Assembly (NCBI GenBank): GCA_964523015.1
Contig: CAZFXN010000015.1
Coordinates: forward strand, 1 to 48,979
Length of the DNA stretch: 48,979 nt
Direction of reading: 5' to 3'
Origin: JAWXBT01 sp964523015
Lineage (GTDB): Bacteria; Bdellovibrionota_C; UBA2361; J135
Of the stretch, positions 27,224-36,768 are shown piece after piece; positions within the stretch are counted from its first letter, which is position 1; the number at the start of each line of letters is the position of its first letter. The translations under genes and the position numbers were made by a program. The notes under the pieces are model-generated. The model did no database searches and was not told where the DNA came from. It saw nothing but the letters and a program-made list of their open reading frames with translations.

Positions 27224-27664
27224 CTAATAATTAAAAGCATCTGGAAGATATTTAATCAGCACTGATAAATTTCCTGTCGTTAAATCTTCTTTGTAAAATA
27301 CAGCCGCAACATCAAACCGTATACTTTCAAAATTAAATCTTTTTAAATAGCCACGCTCTAAGTGAAGATATCGGTCGGTTATCTTTTTAAGCTTATTTGA
27401 CTTCTTAGTATCGACAGCAGCAAAAGGAGAAAAGCCTTCAGCGATCTCCGCAGATCTTGTTTTAACTTCAACTATCGAGAGAATCCCTTGCTTTAAAGCT
27501 ATTATATCAATCTCTCCAGTCTCACAGCTCCAGTTTCGATTTAAGATCTTAAATCCTTCTCTTTTTAGATAAAGGGCAGCAGCATCCTCACCACATTTAC
27601 CTATACGCAGATGGGAACGCTTCGTTCTTACTAATGGAGGTTGATATGAATTCTTTGACACCAC
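27224..27664 (-). CDS. yraN: YraN family (UPF0102) nuclease-fold protein
   Basis: The 146-residue protein carries the UPF0102 signature: GEDAAALYLKREGF, then NRNWSCETGEIDII and IVEVKTRS, which correspond to the E, D and E-x-K residues of a restriction-endonuclease-like fold. The biological role of YraN is unsettled. The start is GTG (27664 or 27661), within the 3' end of rnhB, so the genes overlap by up to 68 bases in different frames. The rnhB-yraN order is common in bacteria. Confidence 0.88.
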   Translation of the reverse strand: MVSKNSYQPPLVRTKRSHLRIGKCGEDAAALYLKREGFKILNRNWSCETGEIDIIALKQGILSIVEVKTRSAEIAEGFSPFAAVDTKKSNKLKKITDRYLHLERGYLKRFNFESIRFDVAAVFYKEDLTTGNLSVLIKYLPDAFNY

Positions 27665-28193
27665 GAAAAGTCTCTCTATGTACAGGACATGGCCCTAGTC
27701 GTGAAACAGCTTCTCGGTGTGTTTTTGTTGGGTATCCGGCATGGATTTTGAAGCCGTAGCCAGGATACTTCGCATCGAGGACATCCATGAGATGATCCCG
27801 CCAGACTTTCGCCAAAATCGATGCTGCGCCGATCTCGACTCTAAGGTTATCTCCACCAATGATCGTCTCTTGGGGGTATGTGGTTTGAATAGGAACATTG
27901 CCATCAACCAAAACTTTATCCGTTTTTATCCGTTTCACAGCCAAAGACATCGCAAGTCTAGAGGCCTCTCGAATATTGAGTTCAGTTATTCTATGATGCC
28001 CTACTGAGACAATTGCCCAAGCAACTGCATCACGTTTTATGATCTCTACCAGATTTTCCCGTTTTTTTGCTGAAAGTTTCTTAGAATCTTTAATATCTAA
28101 ATTTTTATAGCCATCTTCAAATACAGCGACAGCTGCAACTACTGGTCCAGCTAATGGGCCTCTGCCAACTTCATCAACTCCAGCAATTAACAT
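27597..28193 (-). CDS. rnhB: Ribonuclease HII
   Basis: The 198-residue enzyme removes ribonucleotides and RNA from RNA-DNA hybrids. GVDEVGRGPLAGPV near the start supplies the first two metal-binding acids (D7, E8); VDGNVP and DHLMD give the others; PGYGFKIHAGYPTKTH is the typical RNase HII block. Length is normal. It lies five bases after a small membrane-protein gene and overlaps yraN at its 3' end. Confidence 0.95.
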   Translation of the reverse strand: MLIAGVDEVGRGPLAGPVVAAVAVFEDGYKNLDIKDSKKLSAKKRENLVEIIKRDAVAWAIVSVGHHRITELNIREASRLAMSLAVKRIKTDKVLVDGNVPIQTTYPQETIIGGDNLRVEIGAASILAKVWRDHLMDVLDAKYPGYGFKIHAGYPTKTHREAVSRLGPCPVHRETFRGVKEFISTSISKNEAFPSAYR

Positions 28194-28198
28194 CTTAA

Positions 28199-28561
28199 CT
28201 ATCTCTTTTTAGATTTTTGATTGTATTTAAGAAGAGGATTCTTTTCGACTTCTATCTTTATGCTACCGCCAGTTAGCTTACCTAATATAAACATAACAAA
28301 TGGAAAGAGAATAATTCGATAATAAAGAATTGGAATTTCAAGAGGTACAATTTCAGCTATTGAAGCAATAGCTTTACGATCAATAAAAACTGAGACAGCT
28401 ACACAAATAGTCAGAAACAAAGCTTGTTTTAGATAATCAGAGATATCATCACGACTACTTTTGTCACTAAATTTCTCTAAGAATCCCCAAAGAGCAACTA
28501 GGATAAAAAAAATGGGAAAGAGGCACCAAACGGTATAAATAATGTAATCAGTAAGAGTCAT
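28199..28561 (-). CDS. Small membrane protein of unknown function
   Basis: The 120-residue protein has three likely membrane segments (about residues 8-28, 47-62 and 77-95) and a basic tail. I recognise no family. It ends five bases before rnhB and is probably cotranscribed with rnhB and yraN. Confidence 0.6.
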   Translation of the reverse strand: MTLTDYIIYTVWCLFPIFFILVALWGFLEKFSDKSSRDDISDYLKQALFLTICVAVSVFIDRKAIASIAEIVPLEIPILYYRIILFPFVMFILGKLTGGSIKIEVEKNPLLKYNQKSKKR

Positions 28562-28655
28562 GCTGAGCTTTAAAAATAAGTCAATCCGCTTCCAGCCTAC
28601 TTGATTAGATCTGGTGGAGTAAAGACATATCTTAGTGTCTAATAGAACTGATTAC

Positions 28656-31268
28656 CTAGCTAGCCATTTGAAACGTTATCTTCCCTTTATCAACATCCAT
28701 GAGCACGGATTGACCATCTTGTATTTGTCCAGAGAGAATTTTTTTTGCTAATCCTGTTTCAATCTCCCTCTGAATTAACCGTTTAAGAGGCCTAGCTCCA
28801 TAAACTGGATCAAAACCGTGATCAATAAAATAGTTAGTAGCCTCCTCTGATAAGGACAGGCCTATTCGTCTTTCAGAGAGTCGATCGATTACCCGTGCAA
28901 GCTGAATAGTAACGATCTGTTTAATCTCATTGCGACCTAAAGGATTAAATATCACAGTTGAATCAACTCGATTTAAAAACTCAGGTCTAAAAAATGATGT
29001 CATTAGTTGATTAACCTCTTGCTCCATCTCCTCTCTAGCAATACTCCTCTCTTCAACATCGCCCTCTACTAAGCGAGTAGAATACTTAAGTATCTGCTGC
29101 GAACCAAGATTTGAGGTCATTATAAGAATTGTATTTTTAAAAGAGACCGTTCTGCCCTGCCCATCAGTTAACCGACCATCATCAAGAATTTGGAGTAAAA
29201 CATTAAAAACATCCTGATGTGCTTTTTCAATTTCATCGAGTAGGATTATTGAAAACGGTTTCCTTCTAACAGCTTCTGTTAGCTGTCCTCCCTCTTCATA
29301 TCCAACGTAACCTGGAGGAGCTCCAAGTAAGCGCGCAACAGAATGCTTTTCCATGTACTCTGACATATCAATTCGAATCATGGATCGTTCATCGTCAAAA
29401 AGAGCTTCTGCTAAAGCACGAGCAAGCTCAGTTTTTCCTACTCCAGTTGGCCCCATAAATATAAACGATCCGATCGGTTTATTTGGATCTTTAATGCCTG
29501 CCCGTGCTCTTAGAACTGCACTAGCAACTTCAGAAATAGCATTATCCTGCCCAATAACTTTACCTTTTAGTGTTTCCTCTAATCCTAAAACCTTCTCTCC
29601 CTCTCCTTGTAATAACTTAGCTACTGGAACACCTGTCCAACGAGCAACGATCTTGGCAATATCCTGATCGTCGATATCCTCTTTTAAAAGAATCGATCCG
29701 TCTTCTTTTTTAGCCTTTAGTTTTTTCTCTGCATCAACAAGCTCCTGTTCAAGCTTTATCAAAGTTCCATACTGAAGCTCTGCTGCTTTATTCAGATCGT
29801 AATCTCTTTTAGCTTTCTCAATAGATTGTTTTGTTTGCTCTATCTTTGTTCGAACACCACGAACCTCTTGGACAATTCTTTTTTCAGCATCCCATTGCAA
29901 TCTTAATGCTGTATTTTTCTCTTGGAGGCCTCCAATATCTTTTTCGAGTTTTCCTAATCTTTCTTTAGATGCAACATCTGATTCCTTTTTTAATGCTTCT
30001 CGTTCAATTTCAAACTGTAGTAATCGGCGAGATACTTCATCAAGCTCAGTTGGCATTGAATCCATCTCAGTTCTTAATTTCGCTGCAGCTTCATCAATCA
30101 GATCTATCGCCTTATCTGGTAAGAAACGATCTGAGATATATCGATCGCTAAGCATCGCTGCTGCAACCATTGCAGAATCTTTAATTCGAATACCATGATG
30201 AAGTTCGTACTTCTCCTTTAATCCACGCAATATTGAGATAGTATCTTCAACTGATGGCTGATCGACCATTACTGGTTGAAATCTACGCTCTAGCGCAGCG
30301 TCCTTTTCTATATATTTCTTGTATTCGTTAAGAGTGGTAGCTCCAACACAGTGAAGCTCACCCCTTGCTAACATCGGCTTTAATAGATTGCTAGCATCCA
30401 TGGACCCCTCTGCGGCACCTGCGCCAACAACAGTATGGAGCTCATCTATAAATAAAATTACTTCACCTGCTGCGTCCTGAACTTCTTTCAGAACAGCCTT
30501 TAAACGCTCCTCAAATTCACCACGAAATTTTGCACCAGCAATAAGAGCACCCATATCAAGTGCTAATATTTTTTTCTCTTTCAGCCCTTCAGGGACATCA
30601 CCGGCAATAATTCTCTGGGCTAAACCCTCAACAATTGCTGTCTTACCAACACCAGGATGTCCAATTAGAACGGGATTGTTTTTGGTTCTACGAGAGAGAA
30701 CTTGAATAACTCGACGAATCTCCTCATCACGACCTATCACTGGATCGAGTTTTCCTTGCGCCGCTGCTTGAGTAAGATCTCTAGAGAATTTTTTTAAGGC
30801 CTGATAAGTGTCCTCTGGATTCTGTGAACTAACTCTTTGTGATCCTCTGACACTCTTTAGCCCATTAAGGAGTTTACTTTCAGTTAGCCCAATCTCCTTT
30901 AGTGACTTTACAGAATTTGAAGCACTTAAAAAAATATGCTCTACAGAGACGTAATCATCCCCTAATTTTTTAGCTTGAGCTTCTGCATCTCTAAGTAGAT
31001 TTATAATATCTCGACCAAGTCTAACCTCACCGGTAGATCCAGTAACCTGCGGCAATTTGGAAAGAGAATCTTCGACCCCTTTTTTTACTGAAGTGACACG
31101 TCCACCAGATGCTTCAATTAAAGCAGAAGCAACTCCATCTTTTTGCTCTAAAAGAGCTACTAAATAGTGCTCCGGCATCACCTCTTGATGATGTAATGCT
31201 TCTGCCTTTATGTGTCCATCTCTTAACCCTTCCTGGGCTTTTACAGTAAGTCTATTAAAATCAAACAT
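28656..31268 (-). CDS. clpB: ATP-dependent disaggregase ClpB
   Basis: The 870-residue protein has the full ClpB plan: a Clp-N domain (1-145), AAA module 1 with GHPGVGKT at 203-210, a long charged coiled-coil middle domain (about 405-525), and AAA module 2 with GPTGVGKT followed by an SMIRIDMSEYME block. The coiled-coil insertion separates it from ClpA and ClpC. ClpB rescues aggregated proteins together with DnaK in the cytoplasm. It is transcribed alone. Upstream on the minus strand a CTTGAA box (31346-31351) recalls the -35 of heat-shock promoters, but the -10 does not fit well. Confidence 0.96.
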   Translation of the reverse strand: MFDFNRLTVKAQEGLRDGHIKAEALHHQEVMPEHYLVALLEQKDGVASALIEASGGRVTSVKKGVEDSLSKLPQVTGSTGEVRLGRDIINLLRDAEAQAKKLGDDYVSVEHIFLSASNSVKSLKEIGLTESKLLNGLKSVRGSQRVSSQNPEDTYQALKKFSRDLTQAAAQGKLDPVIGRDEEIRRVIQVLSRRTKNNPVLIGHPGVGKTAIVEGLAQRIIAGDVPEGLKEKKILALDMGALIAGAKFRGEFEERLKAVLKEVQDAAGEVILFIDELHTVVGAGAAEGSMDASNLLKPMLARGELHCVGATTLNEYKKYIEKDAALERRFQPVMVDQPSVEDTISILRGLKEKYELHHGIRIKDSAMVAAAMLSDRYISDRFLPDKAIDLIDEAAAKLRTEMDSMPTELDEVSRRLLQFEIEREALKKESDVASKERLGKLEKDIGGLQEKNTALRLQWDAEKRIVQEVRGVRTKIEQTKQSIEKAKRDYDLNKAAELQYGTLIKLEQELVDAEKKLKAKKEDGSILLKEDIDDQDIAKIVARWTGVPVAKLLQGEGEKVLGLEETLKGKVIGQDNAISEVASAVLRARAGIKDPNKPIGSFIFMGPTGVGKTELARALAEALFDDERSMIRIDMSEYMEKHSVARLLGAPPGYVGYEEGGQLTEAVRRKPFSIILLDEIEKAHQDVFNVLLQILDDGRLTDGQGRTVSFKNTILIMTSNLGSQQILKYSTRLVEGDVEERSIAREEMEQEVNQLMTSFFRPEFLNRVDSTVIFNPLGRNEIKQIVTIQLARVIDRLSERRIGLSLSEEATNYFIDHGFDPVYGARPLKRLIQREIETGLAKKILSGQIQDGQSVLMDVDKGKITFQMAS

Positions 31269-31397
31269 TTAATGCCTTAAAAAATGAATTCTCTACTCAA
31301 GTCTTCGCTCCGACAGGCCTCTAGATAAGCATTATCATTGTATTATTCAAGCTTATATCTTTCTCTAGCTTACACATTACTAAATGGAGTTTTTAGA

Positions 31398-31517
31398 GTG
31401 TTTTACCTCATTCATACTGATAATCCGCAGTATATTTACCACCTTGTGCAAACCACCTCCCACCATTACGATGAATCAATAGGGCCGATCGATCTTTCCT
31501 TAGCGCAAAGGTGCTAA
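31398..31517 (+). CDS. Possible 39-residue small protein
   Basis: A GTG at 31398 with GGAG eight bases upstream opens a 39-codon frame, rich in His, Tyr and Asp (starting MFYLIHTDNPQYIYHL). It ends ten bases before the next gene's TTG. The ribosome site and placement support it, but no family is recognised. Confidence 0.35.
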   Translation: MFYLIHTDNPQYIYHLVQTTSHHYDESIGPIDLSLAQRC

Positions 31518-31532
31518 AATTGATATTTGAAA

Positions 31533-31928
31533 ATGGATATTTATAGATTCTTCCATCCTCATCACAATCCAAGGTTGATCAGTACGCCTGTGCGTCAGAT
31601 TGAACTTGTAGAATTAGAACAGGCAGCTTCAGAGCTTAAAAAAGCCATCGTTCGAGCACAATTAAGATTAGAAAAAAAACAAGTCTCTCCTCTGATGCCT
31701 AGTCATTTCATAGATGTAATTAAAGCTATGGATTTTGTTTCAAGATCACTGCAAACACTTTGTGATGCACATCCTGGTGATAACGACCTAGATCTTTCAG
31801 AGCTCGTACAAGAGCGGACGGGCTGCTCAGGATGGGAGAATTGGTCAACCCTTCTGCAAGAGCAACTCTCTACCGTTAAACCCATCTCGCCTATGGCTCA
31901 ACCAATTGGCAGGCAAAATCAATCATAG
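31533..31928 (+). CDS. Unknown small protein
   Basis: The ATG at 31533 gives 131 residues; a TTG at 31527 would add two. The protein has a likely helical middle (VELEQAASELKKAIVRAQLRLEKK) and an acidic second half with CSGWENW. No signal peptide or membrane segment is seen, and I recognise no family. It precedes the LOG-family gene by 83 bases in the same direction. Confidence 0.6.
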   Translation: MDIYRFFHPHHNPRLISTPVRQIELVELEQAASELKKAIVRAQLRLEKKQVSPLMPSHFIDVIKAMDFVSRSLQTLCDAHPGDNDLDLSELVQERTGCSGWENWSTLLQEQLSTVKPISPMAQPIGRQNQS

Positions 31929-32011
31929 GCATTTATAATGCGGCTAGGATTTTTGAAATTCACTATAACGATACTTGAACTAATTTTATCTAACAGGCAT
32001 CTTATTCCATT

Positions 32012-32848
32012 ATGAGTAGTGATAAAAAATCAAGCAACAGTGAACTTTCTCCTACCGGGGAACTTTTTAGATCCGTAGTAGATTATTTTCCCCTGACCAG
32101 AGATGAGAAAAAAGCTCGCAGAAAACATTTAGACGAAAGACTTAGGGCACTACAATATCGTGAACAGATCATTGAGCATGAGTTAAAGAAATTAGAAAGT
32201 AATTACTATAGAGCCTGTATATTTGGTAGTGCTCGAATTAAACCAGATAGCCCAATTTACAAAGATGTTCATGAACTAGCTCGTCTGCTTGCAACTATTG
32301 GAATTGATATTTTAACAGGTGGTGGCCCTGGACTTATGGAGGCAGCTAATAAAGGAGCCCAGGAGGGGAAAACTAAGGCCCGTTCAAAAAGCAGATCCTA
32401 TGGTCTCTCGATTCAACTTGATTTTGAACCGGTGCCAAACTCTCACCTTGATATAAAAAGACATCATCATAAATTCTCCTCACGCCTCGATGACTTTATG
32501 AGACTTTCTAATTCGGTAATATTAACACCTGGTGGCATAGGCTCATTACTTGAGCTTCTGTTTACATGGCAATTGATTCAGGTAAAACATCTGAGTCCAA
32601 GGCCAATTGTCCTTATGGATAAAGTTTTTTGGAGTGGCTTTATTGAATGGATGAAGGATTATCCAGCAGCAAGAAAGCTAGTCAGCCCTGCCGATTTTGA
32701 TGGAATAAAAATGGTAGATACTCCGCAAGAAGTTTTCGACCTAATTAAAGTAGACTTTGAGAATTTTTTAGCGGAGCAGAAAAAAGGAAGAGTTGTTACT
32801 CGCCGCGATCGGAAGCCCTCTGCAAAGCCTCCAAAAAACGCCTCCTGA
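32012..32848 (+). CDS. LOG-family (TIGR00730-type) protein
   Basis: The 278-residue protein has the nucleotide-binding Rossmann-like fold of the lysine-decarboxylase-like/LOG family: FGSARIKPDSPIYKD, TGGGPGLMEAANKGA and TPGGIGSLLELLFTWQ. Classic LOG enzymes release cytokinin bases or nucleobases from nucleoside monophosphates using PGGxGTxxE; here Thr is Ser and the spacing of the acids differs, so this is a longer divergent subgroup whose substrate is unknown. About 60 extra N-terminal residues are charged and helical. Its last 53 bases overlap the convergent gene on the other strand. Confidence 0.82.
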   Translation: MSSDKKSSNSELSPTGELFRSVVDYFPLTRDEKKARRKHLDERLRALQYREQIIEHELKKLESNYYRACIFGSARIKPDSPIYKDVHELARLLATIGIDILTGGGPGLMEAANKGAQEGKTKARSKSRSYGLSIQLDFEPVPNSHLDIKRHHHKFSSRLDDFMRLSNSVILTPGGIGSLLELLFTWQLIQVKHLSPRPIVLMDKVFWSGFIEWMKDYPAARKLVSPADFDGIKMVDTPQEVFDLIKVDFENFLAEQKKGRVVTRRDRKPSAKPPKNAS

Positions 32849-34223
32849 TCTCCTCCTGTCTCTCTTTCACTGAAGGATCTATTTCGAACTGACTCTCAGA
32901 AGAGGGCGGACTAGAGTAGCTTGGGAAGAAGGTAGATGTCTCTTTAGTTGATGGCTTAAGGTTCTTAAGTTCATCAAATAGGCTATCGTTGGTTTTTTGA
33001 GCAACGGAACGCACTGCTGTCACAGGTGTTTTAGGACTAGCAGTTCCATGAAAAGCATCAAGTACAGCTTTTTTTATGTTAGGTGGATAGAAATCAAGAA
33101 TTGGTTTTGCTTCTGCTGGATTGTTTCTTGGCTTGTCAACATGACTTGTTACCGAAAGAACTTCTGACGAAGCAGTTGTCGATTTTAGATCGTTTACAGT
33201 TGATGGATTACTATTCTCTAAAACTATCTGTTTGCTATTAGCCTGCTGAAGAGGTTGTCCTTGATTAGTTAAATTTCCAGTAGAATTGCTAATTTCTAGA
33301 ACAGCAACATTGCGCGTGGGAGTTTTTGCAGAATCTATAAGAGCAACCCCCAATAGCAAAAGAGCCATTACCGTTGCTCCAATACTTATCTTTTTTAAAT
33401 ACTGTGGCTGAAGAAAAAAAGTAAGGAATCTATTACTAGAACCAGTAGGATTAATCCGGCCAAATTCGGTTAGGAGAGAATTTGCCTTTTTAGTACTTGG
33501 AGCACTGTAACTTTCTGATTTCACAGGTTGTTCATTTACAGGAGCATTTAAAACTCCTGATTTCCTTAACTGAGAAACAATATCCTTAATCTCGTTACTC
33601 TTAGCACCAAAGCCGACTGTTTTTTGAATAGTCGATCCGACTTGTATTCTCTCAATTGTTTCATTGCCAACCCATTGTTCAGGACGATAACAAAGACGGG
33701 TAACAACTGTAATTCGGTTATTAGTTAGAGTGTCATTAAGTATTAGCTCAGCAAACTTATCTTTATAAAGTGAATTAATTGGCTCAAACGGGCTATCTAA
33801 AACAACAACTCTAGCCTTTGAGTATGAGGCACAGAGGAGCTCTAACCTTCTCAGATAATCTAAAGTCAAATCGGCTATGACTTTCGACTCAAGCCCAGCA
33901 AGACCAAAAGTATTTAAAAGAGCAGGGGCTTGTTCATTTAAAACTCCAAAGGAAACTAGAACTTCACTTACAGATTCACTGCCCGGCAACCATGAACCAA
34001 AGCCAATGACAATATGTTCTGACTGGATAAAATTTTTGTTATTGTATGATACTGAAAATTTTTTCCCTGATACCTGACCACTTACAGCTTGACGATACGG
34101 AACCAGATCTGTCTCACTCTCTGCCCTAAGTACTGTCACCTTTGATGGAAAGCAATTAATACAATCTAAAAGCTCTCCATGCTTTGATAACTGCTTTATT
34201 ACAAGTCTATCTTCTGTGTTCAT
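32796..34223 (-). CDS. Membrane protein with degenerate ABC-ATPase-like domain
   Basis: The 475-residue protein begins with about 180 residues laid out like an ABC ATPase. VTVLRAESETDLVPYRQAVSG sits where a Walker A loop should be but has no GxxGxGKS. GFGSWLPGSESVSEVL resembles a Q-loop segment. ADLTLDYLRRLELL replaces the LSGGQ helix, and ARVVVLDSPFEPI looks like a Walker B strand with Ser for the catalytic Glu. One membrane helix follows (about 280-296), then a Ser/Thr/Pro-rich tail. It should therefore not hydrolyse ATP in the normal way. Its ATG shares one base with the galU stop, so the two genes are coupled. Function unknown; a regulatory or scaffold role in envelope sugar metabolism is a guess. 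Confidence 0.55.
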   Translation of the reverse strand: MNTEDRLVIKQLSKHGELLDCINCFPSKVTVLRAESETDLVPYRQAVSGQVSGKKFSVSYNNKNFIQSEHIVIGFGSWLPGSESVSEVLVSFGVLNEQAPALLNTFGLAGLESKVIADLTLDYLRRLELLCASYSKARVVVLDSPFEPINSLYKDKFAELILNDTLTNNRITVVTRLCYRPEQWVGNETIERIQVGSTIQKTVGFGAKSNEIKDIVSQLRKSGVLNAPVNEQPVKSESYSAPSTKKANSLLTEFGRINPTGSSNRFLTFFLQPQYLKKISIGATVMALLLLGVALIDSAKTPTRNVAVLEISNSTGNLTNQGQPLQQANSKQIVLENSNPSTVNDLKSTTASSEVLSVTSHVDKPRNNPAEAKPILDFYPPNIKKAVLDAFHGTASPKTPVTAVRSVAQKTNDSLFDELKNLKPSTKETSTFFPSYSSPPSSESQFEIDPSVKERQEEIRRRFLEALQRASDRGE

Positions 34224-35104
34224 TATTTTTGCGATACTAACTTAGCCATATATTCCCTTAGCCTAGGAGCTATATCGGCACGTTTTAGTCCATACGCAAT
34301 GTTTGCTTGCACAAATCCAAATTTATCTCCGGCATCATACCTATCACCCTCAAAGGCGTATCCCATTACCCCTTGTAATTTCATTAACTTGGCCATGGCA
34401 TCAGTTAGCTGAATCTCCCCTCCTTTCCCAGGGTCAGTGCTTTCAAGTATCTGGAAGATTTCAGGGGTTAAGATATATCGCCCAACAATAGCCATATTTG
34501 ACGGGGCATCCTTTAGCTCTGGCTTTTCTACCATCTTATCAAGCTCAAAGACTCTCTCAGAAATACTCTTACCTGAGCATATACCAAACTTAGAAACCTC
34601 CTCTGGAGCAACTTCCATCAGCGCTACTACAGATTTATTATACTTATCGTAAACGTCGATCATCTGCTTAGTGCAAGGTACCTTTGCATCAACAAGATCG
34701 TCTCCTAAAAGGACAACAAAAGGCTCGTCTCCAATAACATCCTTAGCACACAATACTGCATGACCTAATCCACGTGGGCTTTGCTGCCTAACAGACACAG
34801 CCCTGATCATTAAACTGGCCCGTCTTAATTGGGTTAATAAATCATGCTTTCCCTCTCGCTCTAGCTTTTCCTCTAGTTCAGGATACAGATCAAAATGATC
34901 TTCAATCGCTGACTTGCCCTTACCAGTTACAAACACAACAGTGTCTATCCCAGATGCTACCACCTCCTCAACGATATATTGAATAGTTGGAATATCTACG
35001 ATAGGTAGCAACTCCTTAGGAACTGACTTAGTAGCGGGCAAAAACCTAGTACCTAGCCCAGCTGCTGGAATTACGGCCTTTCTAACTTTTTGATTCTTAC
35101 TCAT
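34223..35104 (-). CDS. galU: UTP-glucose-1-phosphate uridylyltransferase
   Basis: The 293-residue enzyme makes UDP-glucose for envelope polysaccharide synthesis. The nucleotide loop AAGLGTRFLPATKSVPKELLP (about 14-34), GHAVLCAKD, VEKPE and the DAGDKFGF block near the C-terminus are all present, with normal GalU length. The first gene of a two-gene minus-strand operon with the ABC-like membrane protein. Confidence 0.95.
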   Translation of the reverse strand: MSKNQKVRKAVIPAAGLGTRFLPATKSVPKELLPIVDIPTIQYIVEEVVASGIDTVVFVTGKGKSAIEDHFDLYPELEEKLEREGKHDLLTQLRRASLMIRAVSVRQQSPRGLGHAVLCAKDVIGDEPFVVLLGDDLVDAKVPCTKQMIDVYDKYNKSVVALMEVAPEEVSKFGICSGKSISERVFELDKMVEKPELKDAPSNMAIVGRYILTPEIFQILESTDPGKGGEIQLTDAMAKLMKLQGVMGYAFEGDRYDAGDKFGFVQANIAYGLKRADIAPRLREYMAKLVSQK

Positions 35105-35349
35105 AATCTATTGATCTTACTTAACATTGAGACTCTGCTTACTTAATAGTGCCTACAAGAAACTACCTACGAAAAAATCTTGCCCCATTTATTGAAATAA
35201 TTATTGGCAGGATTCGTTAATTAACACAGGTATATTCTCGATACAATAAGAGAGCTCGTAACTATGCGTGGTCATAGAACCTTATAGGAAAAAACCATAC
35301 AGGTTAGGGCGTAAGTATACATTGTAGTTGTTTCAAGCGGTAGGTAGTA

Positions 35350-36699
35350 GTGGTTGAGATAGATAGGGTTCTCATTGTCGAGGATTCGCAAGGGCTGAGA
35401 GATGCTCTTACGGTAGTTCTAGAAAATGAAGGGTATCAAGTTGAATCGTGCACGGCGGCTGAAGATGCAATCGAAACTGTAGCAAATAATAATTTTTCAC
35501 TAATTCTTTCTGATTTCAAACTTCCTGGAATGACCGGAATAGAGTTTCTTAAAAATGCAAGAGACAAATCTCCAACTGTTCCGTTTGTAATGATGACTGC
35601 TTTTGGATCGATTGATGTTGCCGTCGAAGCAATGAGAGAGGGCGCCAATGATTTTCTCTGTAAGCCATTTGAGCCTGAGCATCTATGTTCGTTGGTAAAA
35701 AATATGGTTCAACAACAACGGCTAATCGATAAAAATCTAGGGCGACAAGCAAGACGAAACAGGAAATTTGTAACAAGAGATCCAAAACTAGTAGCTATAT
35801 TAGAGCGAGCTAAAAAAGCTGCCCGATTTGATACTCCGGTCTTAATCCTAGGAGAGAGCGGTACAGGAAAAGAATTAATAGCTCGATTCATACACGAGCA
35901 TAGCGATAGAAAAAATGAAAAGTTTGTCTCAATTAATTGCGCAGCGATTCCTAGTCAACTTTTAGAAAGTGAATTCTTTGGGCATGAGGCTGGTGCATTT
36001 ACTGGAGCGTCTCAAAGCAGAGCAGGACTATTTGAGATTGCAAAGAACGGCACAATATTTTTAGATGAAATTGGCGATATGCCACATCACCTTCAGGTAA
36101 AACTTCTGAGAGCACTTCAAGAGGGCGAGATAAGAAAAGTTGGCGGAACCAATACCATAAAGGTAAATCCAAGGATATTGGCAGCCACAAACAAAAGCGT
36201 TGAGGCGGGCGAAGAGGGCGGCTGCTTACGAGAGGACTTCTATTACCGACTAGCCGTTATGACAGTTAACATTCCACCACTTAGAGAGAGAAAAGAAGAC
36301 ATTGTTGTTTTGGTTAATCACTTTGTCGAAGATTTTTCAAATAAGATTGAAAAGCCAGTTCCTATGATAAAAGAAAGTGCCTGGGAAGTGCTCACTCGGT
36401 ATCCTTGGCCAGGAAATGTTAGAGAACTTGAAAATGTAATGGAAAGAGCCGTGCTTCTTTGTAATGATGTTTTGGACTTACAGCATCTAGGCATTAGTCT
36501 CGATATCGATTTTGATACGATAGAAGATATTATCTCAACGCTACCTGAAGTTGCCGACCGGGCAGCTCAAAAAGCAGAGATGGAATTGATTCATAAGATA
36601 TTACAACGAACCGGCGGAAATAAAAGTAAGGCTGCTGTAGTGCTGGGTGTTAGTTATAAAACACTCCTCAAGAAGATTAAAGAATATCAGATACATTAA
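35350..36699 (+). CDS. Sigma-54-dependent response regulator, NtrC family
   Basis: The 449-residue protein starts with GTG. The receiver domain has D55 as phosphoacceptor and K105. The AAA+ domain has Walker A GESGTGKE (168-175), the sigma-54 contact loop GAFTGA (215-220) and Walker B IFLDEIGDM (D239, E240). The C-terminal Fis-type helix-turn-helix ends with KAAVVLGVSYKTLLKKIKE. It should activate sigma-54 promoters after phosphorylation. No kinase is adjacent; the cytoplasmic hybrid kinase at 23.0-25.0 kb is a possible partner. Its last codons lie in an inverted repeat. Confidence 0.95.
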   Translation: MVEIDRVLIVEDSQGLRDALTVVLENEGYQVESCTAAEDAIETVANNNFSLILSDFKLPGMTGIEFLKNARDKSPTVPFVMMTAFGSIDVAVEAMREGANDFLCKPFEPEHLCSLVKNMVQQQRLIDKNLGRQARRNRKFVTRDPKLVAILERAKKAARFDTPVLILGESGTGKELIARFIHEHSDRKNEKFVSINCAAIPSQLLESEFFGHEAGAFTGASQSRAGLFEIAKNGTIFLDEIGDMPHHLQVKLLRALQEGEIRKVGGTNTIKVNPRILAATNKSVEAGEEGGCLREDFYYRLAVMTVNIPPLRERKEDIVVLVNHFVEDFSNKIEKPVPMIKESAWEVLTRYPWPGNVRELENVMERAVLLCNDVLDLQHLGISLDIDFDTIEDIISTLPEVADRAAQKAEMELIHKILQRTGGNKSKAAVVLGVSYKTLLKKIKEYQIH

Positions 36700-36768
36700 T
36701 ATGAGGAGTTCCTTTTGGGTCTCAAAAGGCCGACAAAGCCCCAAAAGAAATCCCTCATATTAATGTAT
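36691..36768. repeat. Inverted repeat spanning the 3' end of the regulator gene
   Basis: The arms at about 36691-36719 and 36739-36768 share 16 bases (ATACATTAATATGAGG and its complement), then a five-base mismatch and eight more paired bases (CTTTTGGG). The left arm begins inside the last codons of the response regulator. It may work as a terminator, but no T-tract follows the stem. Confidence 0.7.

Noticed and set aside
31324..31351. Heat-shock (sigma-32) promoter for clpB
   Set aside because: CTTGAA fits the -35 box but no CCCCAT-like -10 is present at the right spacing; kept only as a remark under clpB.
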